A DNA stretch of 58,249 nt from Paraburkholderia fynbosensis (lineage in GTDB: Bacteria > Pseudomonadota > Gammaproteobacteria > Burkholderiales > Burkholderiaceae), in contig NZ_CADIKI010000035.1 in the NCBI RefSeq assembly GCF_902859935.1, positions 1 to 58,249 on the forward strand. Direction: 5' to 3'. The notes under the pieces were generated by a model, which was given only the letters and a program-made list of their open reading frames with translations, made no database searches and was not told the origin of the DNA. Of this stretch, positions 53,885 to 58,249 are shown piece after piece. A program made the translations under genes and the position numbers. Position 1 is the first letter of the stretch. Each line of letters begins with the position of its first letter.

Positions 53885-54215
53885 GGGAACTCCGGTGTAG
53901 TGAAGATCGTCGCGGCGGGATCGCCGGCGCGCTCGGCGCAGGCGGAATCCACCGCAAAGGAAACTGACGGCTGCGGATCAGCGCGAAGCGGGCATCAGCC
54001 TCGCGCGGCCTCGCGCGCTGGCCCGTATGTGCGAAGCCACGCACAAGGCAGCAGCCGGGCAAATCTGAAGATGAGGCGTGCGAACGAATGACAAGCGTCG
54101 CACGCGAAGGTGAAGCGTGTGTGAAGGGTGTGCAAGGAAGGAGCACGACGGCTGGCGCGAGCGAGGCAAACACGCCGAGCGTGTCGGACCTGCGCTGCTT
54201 GCCCGCTTGCATCGC
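53885..54215. other. Intergenic region between mnmA and the FMN glutamate-synthase-like gene
   Basis: A 331-bp region with no recognisable gene on either strand; reading frames here are short or extend antisense from mnmA. It probably carries the promoter for the gene at 53884 (minus). Confidence 0.4.
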
Positions 54216-55394
54216 TTAGCGTGCGCGCAGCAGTGCCGCTTTCTGCCGCCGTTTCTTTAGCCGCTCTTGCGTCTGGTCTTGCGGCAGCACAGCCGGCTGT
54301 CCTGTCACCGCGTGTTCGATGATGCCGCCGCCAAGGCACACTTCGCCGTCATAGAGCACCGCTGATTGACCCGGTGTGACGGCCCATTGAGCGGTATCGA
54401 AAGTCAGTTCGAAGAGGCCTTCGCCACCGCTCGCCGCATTGAACGTACACGGCGCATCCGCTTGCCGATAACGCGTTTTCGCGCCGCACGCGAAGCCTTC
54501 CGCCGGCGGCTCGCCCGCGACCCAGCTCGTGTTGCCCGCGCTCAGCGTATGACTGAGCAGCCAAGGGTGCTCGTGGCCCTGCGCGACGTACAGCGAGTTC
54601 GACGGAATATCCTTGCCGGCCACGAACCACGGGTCGCCGCTGCCGTCCTTGCTGCCGCCGAGGCCGATGCCCTTGCGCTGGCCGAACGTGTAGAACGCGA
54701 GACCGATGTGTTCGCCGACCACTTTGCCGTCGGTAGTTTTCATCGGGCCCGGTTTGGTCGGCAGATAGCGGTTCAGGAAGTCGCGGAACGGCCGTTCGCC
54801 GATGAAGCAGATGCCGGTCGAATCCTTCTTCTTCGCATTCGGCAGTGCAATCTGCTCGGCGATTTCACGCACCTTGGTCTTGGGAATCTCGCCCAGCGGA
54901 AACAGCGTCTTCGACAATTGCGCCTGGTTCAGCCGGTGCAGGAAGTACGACTGGTCCTTCGTGTGGTCGAACGCCTTCAGCAATTCGAAGCGGCCATTGT
55001 TCTCGCGCACGCGCGCATAGTGGCCCGTCGCGATGGTTTCCGCGCCGAGCGACATCGCGTGGTCGAGGAAGGCCTTGAACTTGATTTCGGCGTTGCACAG
55101 CACGTCCGGATTCGGCGTGCGGCCGGCCGAGTATTCGCGCAAGAATTCGGCGAACACGCGGTCCTTGTATTCCGAGGCGAAGTTCACCGCTTCGACGTCG
55201 ATGCCGATCAGGTCCGCTACCGACACCACGTCGATCCAGTCCTGCCGCGTCGAGCAGTATTCGCTGTCGTCGTCGTCTTCCCAGTTCTTCATGAACAGGC
55301 CGACCACGTCGTAGCCCTGTTCCTTCAGCAGCCACGCGGTGACCGACGAATCGACGCCGCCCGACATGCCTACTACGACTTTCTGCTTGCTCAT
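54216..55394 (-). CDS. mnmA: tRNA-specific 2-thiouridylase MnmA
   Basis: This 392-residue enzyme thiolates U34 of tRNA-Lys, -Glu and -Gln. It has the PP-loop GMSGGVDSSVTAWLLK at the N-terminus. The two catalytic cysteines are Cys100 in PNPDVLCNAEIKF and Cys196 in DSTGICFIGERPF. HYARVRENNG, DQSYFLHRL and GQRKGIGLGG are also present. A basic C-terminal extension (LKKRRQKAALLRAR) exceeds the E. coli length (368). The neighbouring nudJ-like gene lies 70 bp upstream, as in E. coli. Confidence 0.96.
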   Translation of the reverse strand: MSKQKVVVGMSGGVDSSVTAWLLKEQGYDVVGLFMKNWEDDDDSEYCSTRQDWIDVVSVADLIGIDVEAVNFASEYKDRVFAEFLREYSAGRTPNPDVLCNAEIKFKAFLDHAMSLGAETIATGHYARVRENNGRFELLKAFDHTKDQSYFLHRLNQAQLSKTLFPLGEIPKTKVREIAEQIALPNAKKKDSTGICFIGERPFRDFLNRYLPTKPGPMKTTDGKVVGEHIGLAFYTFGQRKGIGLGGSKDGSGDPWFVAGKDIPSNSLYVAQGHEHPWLLSHTLSAGNTSWVAGEPPAEGFACGAKTRYRQADAPCTFNAASGGEGLFELTFDTAQWAVTPGQSAVLYDGEVCLGGGIIEHAVTGQPAVLPQDQTQERLKKRRQKAALLRAR

Positions 55395-55464
55395 AAGATG
55401 CTCACTGGGTGCTGCATGACTGCATGGATCGCGGGATGGCCGCTCGTGACGGCGCCCGCGAGGG

Positions 55465-55944
55465 TTATCTTTCGGGCCCGACCGAATGCGTATGCACGAA
55501 GTCGAGCGGGAAACGCCGGCCGGCGAGGTAGTCGTCGACGCATTGCATGACGAGCGGCGTGCGATGCCGTTCGGGGCATGCGCGCAGTTCGTCGGCGCTC
55601 ATCCACAAGGTGCGGACGATGTCCGGATCGAGCGCGCGCTGCGGCTCTGGTTCGCCGCCTGCACCGCAATAGGTAAAGCGCAGGTAGGTGATGCCCGCGC
55701 TGCCGGGCCGCTCGAAGTGGGCCATGTACAGGCCGACCAGCGCCTCGGGCGTGAACGGATGGGCAGTTTCCTCGAGCGTTTCGCGGCTCACCGCCTGCTG
55801 AAGCGTTTCGCCCGCTTCGAGATGGCCGGCGGGCTGATTCAGGCGCAAGCCGTCGGCGGTATGTTCCTCGACGACGAGAAAGCGCCCGTCACGCTCGACG
55901 ATCGCCGCGACGGTCACGTGCGGCAGCCAGGTTTCCGGTTTCAT
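55465..55944 (-). CDS. nudJ: Nudix hydrolase (NudJ-like phosphatase)
   Basis: This 159-residue Nudix hydrolase opens WLPHVTVAAIVERDGRFLVV and contains the Nudix box LEAGETLQQAVSRETLEETA, followed by FTPEALVGLYMAHFE. The pattern HVTVAAIVE...GRFLxVEE plus the position upstream of mnmA matches NudJ of E. coli, which removes phosphate from HMP-PP and nucleoside di- or triphosphates. The exact substrate is inference. It is divergent from the pntAa operon. Confidence 0.85.
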   Translation of the reverse strand: MKPETWLPHVTVAAIVERDGRFLVVEEHTADGLRLNQPAGHLEAGETLQQAVSRETLEETAHPFTPEALVGLYMAHFERPGSAGITYLRFTYCGAGGEPEPQRALDPDIVRTLWMSADELRACPERHRTPLVMQCVDDYLAGRRFPLDFVHTHSVGPER

Positions 55945-56083
55945 GGCTGCGCATTTTACCGTTTATGGGCTTGGGCTGCCGGGAGCCGGCCCGTTGCGGC
56001 CCTTGGCAGGCCGCACGGCCACCCCCGGATTGTCCCCGATTTCTGTGCACCCCCCGGTTTCGGTTAAAGTGAGGCGTTAGCCG

Positions 56084-56095
56084 TTGCAATTGCAA
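56084..56095. promoter_or_regulatory. Palindrome upstream of pntAa
   Basis: TTGCAATTGCAA is a perfect 12-bp palindrome 56 bp before the pntAa start, in the 207-bp divergent spacer with nudJ. It could be an operator; no matching regulator is in the window. Confidence 0.3.
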
Positions 56096-56151
56096 GCCGG
56101 CGTGCCTCGTCGGCCGATCTGTCGTCAAACAGGAAGTCGAGGAGGAACACG

Positions 56152-57294
56152 ATGCATATCGGAGTGCCAGCCGAGACGCGCGCGCACGAAACCCGCGTCG
56201 CCGCGACGCCCGAAACGGTCAAGAAGTACGTGACCCAGGGCCACCGGGTCACGATCCAGAGCGGCGCGGGCGCCGCCGCGAGCTTTCCTGACGAGGCCTT
56301 CACGGCCGCCGGCGCGGAAATCGTCGATGCGGCCACCGCCTTCGGCGCCGATCTCCTCCTCAAAGTCCAGTCTCCCACCGATACCGAGTTGCCGCTCCTG
56401 AAGCGCGGCGCGACGCTGGTCGGCATGCTCGACCCGTTCAACGCCGAGAACGCGCGGAAGCTCGCCGAGGCCGGCGTCACCGCGTTCGCGCTCGAAGCCG
56501 CGCCGCGTACGACGCGCGCGCAGAGCCTCGACGTGCTGTCGTCGCAGGCGAACATCGCGGGCTACAAGGCGGTGCTGCTGGCGGCGACGCTCTATCCGCG
56601 TTTCATGCCGATGCTGATGACCGCGGCCGGCACCGTGAAAGCCGCGCGTGTGCTGATTCTCGGCGCGGGCGTGGCGGGCCTGCAGGCGATCGCGACCGCC
56701 AAGCGCCTCGGCGCGGTGATCGAGGCGTCGGACGTGCGGCCGGCCGTGAAAGAGCAGATCGAATCGCTCGGCGCGAAGTTTCTCGACGTGCCCTACGAAA
56801 CCGACGAGGAGCGCGAAGCGGCGCAAGGCGTCGGCGGCTATGCGCGGCCGATGCCGCCGTCGTGGCTCACGCGTCAGTCGGCGCTGGTCCATGAGCGGGC
56901 GAAGCAGGCGGACGTGGTGATCTCCACCGCGCTGATTCCGGGCCGCGCCGCGCCGACGCTGATCTCGGTCGACACCGTGCAGGCGATGAAACCGGGCTCC
57001 GTGCTGGTCGATCTCGCGGCCGGACGCGGCGCGGAGTACGAGGGCCGGCGCGGCGGCAACTGTCCGCTGACCGAGGCGGACCAGGTGGTGCTCAGGCATG
57101 GCGTGCAGATCGTCGGCTATACGAACCTGGCGTCGATGGTGCCCGCCGACGCGTCGTCGCTCTACGCGCGCAACCTGCTCGACTTCCTCAAGCTGATCAT
57201 CACGAAGGAAGGCGCGCTGAACATCGATCTCGCGGACGACATCGTCGCGGCCACGCTGCTGGCCCGTGATGGCGCAGTCACGCGCACGGCCTAG
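56152..57294 (+). CDS. pntAa: NAD(P) transhydrogenase subunit alpha part 1
   Basis: This 380-residue soluble NAD(H)-binding subunit belongs to the proton-translocating transhydrogenase, which transfers hydride between NADH and NADP. It starts MHIGVPAETRAHETRVAATP, has LVGMLDPFNAENARKLAEAG, the NAD-fold ARVLILGAGVAGLQAIATAK, and SALVHERAKQADVVISTALI with the mobile-loop region. The usual PntA is split here: the transmembrane part is the next gene, pntAb, after 12 bp. AGGAGG-like GTCGAGGAGG precedes the ATG. Confidence 0.95.
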   Translation: MHIGVPAETRAHETRVAATPETVKKYVTQGHRVTIQSGAGAAASFPDEAFTAAGAEIVDAATAFGADLLLKVQSPTDTELPLLKRGATLVGMLDPFNAENARKLAEAGVTAFALEAAPRTTRAQSLDVLSSQANIAGYKAVLLAATLYPRFMPMLMTAAGTVKAARVLILGAGVAGLQAIATAKRLGAVIEASDVRPAVKEQIESLGAKFLDVPYETDEEREAAQGVGGYARPMPPSWLTRQSALVHERAKQADVVISTALIPGRAAPTLISVDTVQAMKPGSVLVDLAAGRGAEYEGRRGGNCPLTEADQVVLRHGVQIVGYTNLASMVPADASSLYARNLLDFLKLIITKEGALNIDLADDIVAATLLARDGAVTRTA

Positions 57295-57306
57295 AGGAGA
57301 ACGGCA

Positions 57307-57633
57307 ATGGAAGTCATCAACCACACCGTCATCAACCTGATCATCTTCGTGCTGGCGATCTACGTCGGCTACCACGTGGTCTGGAACGTCACGCCCGCGC
57401 TGCACACGCCGCTGATGGCCGTGACCAATGCGATCTCGGCGATCGTGATCGTCGGCGCGATGCTCGCCGCCGGTCTCACGTTGGGCGCGCCCGGCAAGTT
57501 CTTCGGCACGCTCGCGGTCGCGCTCGCGGCCGTCAACGTGTTCGGCGGCTTTCTCGTCACCCGGCGAATGCTGGAGATGTTCCGCAAGAAAGAGCCGAAG
57601 AAGCTCCCCGCAGCTGCCAAGGAGAACGCGTAA
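57307..57633 (+). CDS. pntAb: NAD(P) transhydrogenase subunit alpha part 2
   Basis: This 108-residue membrane subunit has three hydrophobic helices: VINLIIFVLAIYVGYHVVW, MAVTNAISAIVIVGAMLAAG and FFGTLAVALAAVNVFGGFLV. The pattern VWxVTPALHTPLMAVTNAIS is typical of the C-terminal part of PntA. It anchors the enzyme and forms part of the proton channel with PntB. AGGAGA precedes the ATG. Its stop overlaps the pntB start (TAATG). Confidence 0.95.
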   Translation: MEVINHTVINLIIFVLAIYVGYHVVWNVTPALHTPLMAVTNAISAIVIVGAMLAAGLTLGAPGKFFGTLAVALAAVNVFGGFLVTRRMLEMFRKKEPKKLPAAAKENA

Positions 57634-58249
57634 TGAGTCTGAACGTCGTCACGCTGCTTTATCTGGTCGCGTCGGTCTGCTTCATTCAGGCGCTCAAGGG
57701 GCTGTCGAATCCGAAGACGGCGCGCGTCGGCAATACCTTCGGCATGGTCGGGATGGCGATTGCGATCCTCACGACCATCGCGCTGATCGCGAAACAGGCC
57801 TCGGCGCTCGGCTCGAACCTCGGCCTCGGGCTCGGCCTGCTGCTGGTCGCGCTGGTGATCGGCGGCGCGGTCGGCGCGTTCGTCGCCGCGCGCGTCGAGA
57901 TGACCAAGATGCCCGAACTGGTCGCGGCCATGCACTCGCTGATCGGTCTCGCGGCGGTCTGCATCGCGTATGCGGTGGTGTCGGAGCCGGCCGCGTTCGG
58001 GCTCGGCGATCCCGACTATCCGATGCCGGGCTTTCTGCCGTTCGGCAATCGCATCGAGCTGTTCATCGGCACGTTCGTCGGTGCGATCACGTTCTCCGGC
58101 TCGGTGATCGCGTTCGGCAAGCTGTCGGGCAAGTACAAGTTCCGGCTCTTCCAGGGCGCGCCGGTCGTGTACAGCGGCCAGCATCTGATCAACCTGATGC
58201 TCGCCATCGCGATGCTCGGCTTCGGCATCATCTTCTTTCTCACGCAGGC
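57633..58249 (+). CDS. pntB: NAD(P) transhydrogenase subunit beta (5' part)
   Basis: The first 205 codons of PntB, the NADP-binding membrane subunit; the gene continues beyond the right edge. It begins MSLNVVTLLYLVASVCFIQA, with LKGLSNPKTARVGNTFGMVG and the conserved TKMPELVAAMHSLIGLAAVC, whose His lies in the proton path. ELFIGTFVGAITFSGSVIAF and GKLSGKYKFRL follow. All of the fragment seen is membrane domain. The ATG at 57633 overlaps the pntAb stop as TAATG. The C-terminal NADP domain is outside the window. Confidence 0.95.
   Translation, partial: MSLNVVTLLYLVASVCFIQALKGLSNPKTARVGNTFGMVGMAIAILTTIALIAKQASALGSNLGLGLGLLLVALVIGGAVGAFVAARVEMTKMPELVAAMHSLIGLAAVCIAYAVVSEPAAFGLGDPDYPMPGFLPFGNRIELFIGTFVGAITFSGSVIAFGKLSGKYKFRLFQGAPVVYSGQHLINLMLAIAMLGFGIIFFLTQ

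Overview
This is a high-GC housekeeping stretch of a proteobacterial main chromosome. Gene content, codon use and gene order point to Burkholderia sensu lato, most likely Paraburkholderia. Pointers are the ubiE/ubiJ/ubiB cluster, fmdB-DUF502-aspS-nudB-clsB, amgK-murU divergent from lptD-surA-pdxA-rsmA, a classical betaproteobacterial porin, glyQ-glyS-gmhB-plsC, and three-part pntAa-pntAb-pntB. I see no rRNA, tRNA, CRISPR array, insertion sequence, prophage or integration site. Most long ORFs opposite the genes below are GC-driven antisense shadows. Assignments were made by reading motifs, not by database search.

Layout. 1-5.8 kb: the 5' end of ilvA (minus), then a very large YdiJ-like FAD/4Fe-4S oxidoreductase with a HIT protein and a DUF971 protein downstream. 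5.8-10.7 kb: ubiquinone biosynthesis (ubiE, a Tim44-like membrane protein, ubiJ, ubiB) and a TPMT-like methyltransferase. 10.8-17.6 kb: fmdB-like zinc ribbon, DUF502, aspS, nudB, clsB, then a TPR/glycosyltransferase-like protein. 17.9-25.5 kb: a beta-oxidation island with a TetR regulator, acyl-CoA dehydrogenase, a FadN-type bifunctional enzyme, thiolase and enoyl-CoA hydratase. The TetR promoter carries a perfect 18-bp palindrome. Four 55-bp tandem hairpin repeats separate the fadN-like gene from the thiolase gene. 25.5-27 kb: fdhD divergent from a nitrate-reductase-associated protein. 27.2-30.4 kb: a three-PAS GGDEF-EAL protein whose third PAS looks like a LOV photosensor. 30.5-35.2 kb: GST, a divergent LysR regulator, a DUF4148-like remnant, a thioesterase and an Atm1-type ABC exporter. 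35.4-43.2 kb: cell-envelope recycling and LPS export (amgK-murU divergent from lptD-surA-pdxA-rsmA). 43.2-46.6 kb: an EamA transporter, a porin, gloA and an NTF2-like protein. 46.6-52.1 kb (minus): glyQ-glyS-gmhB-plsC-YgjP-like metallopeptidase. 52.2-56 kb (minus): an FMN glutamate-synthase-like protein, mnmA and a nudJ-like gene. 56.1 kb to the end: pntAa-pntAb-pntB, the last cut by the window edge.

The best candidates for new biology are the tandem structured repeats inside the fad cluster, where the first and later copies differ by compensatory base-pair changes, and the putative LOV-GGDEF-EAL protein. The latter has the photo-active cysteine and the flavin-contacting asparagines at exact LOV spacing, but isoleucine in place of the signalling glutamine. 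Secondary points are the self-repression architecture of the TetR promoter, the reduced cysteine set of LptD, the DUF4148-like remnant, and an NTF2-like gene whose conserved-looking frame runs upstream of any usable start.
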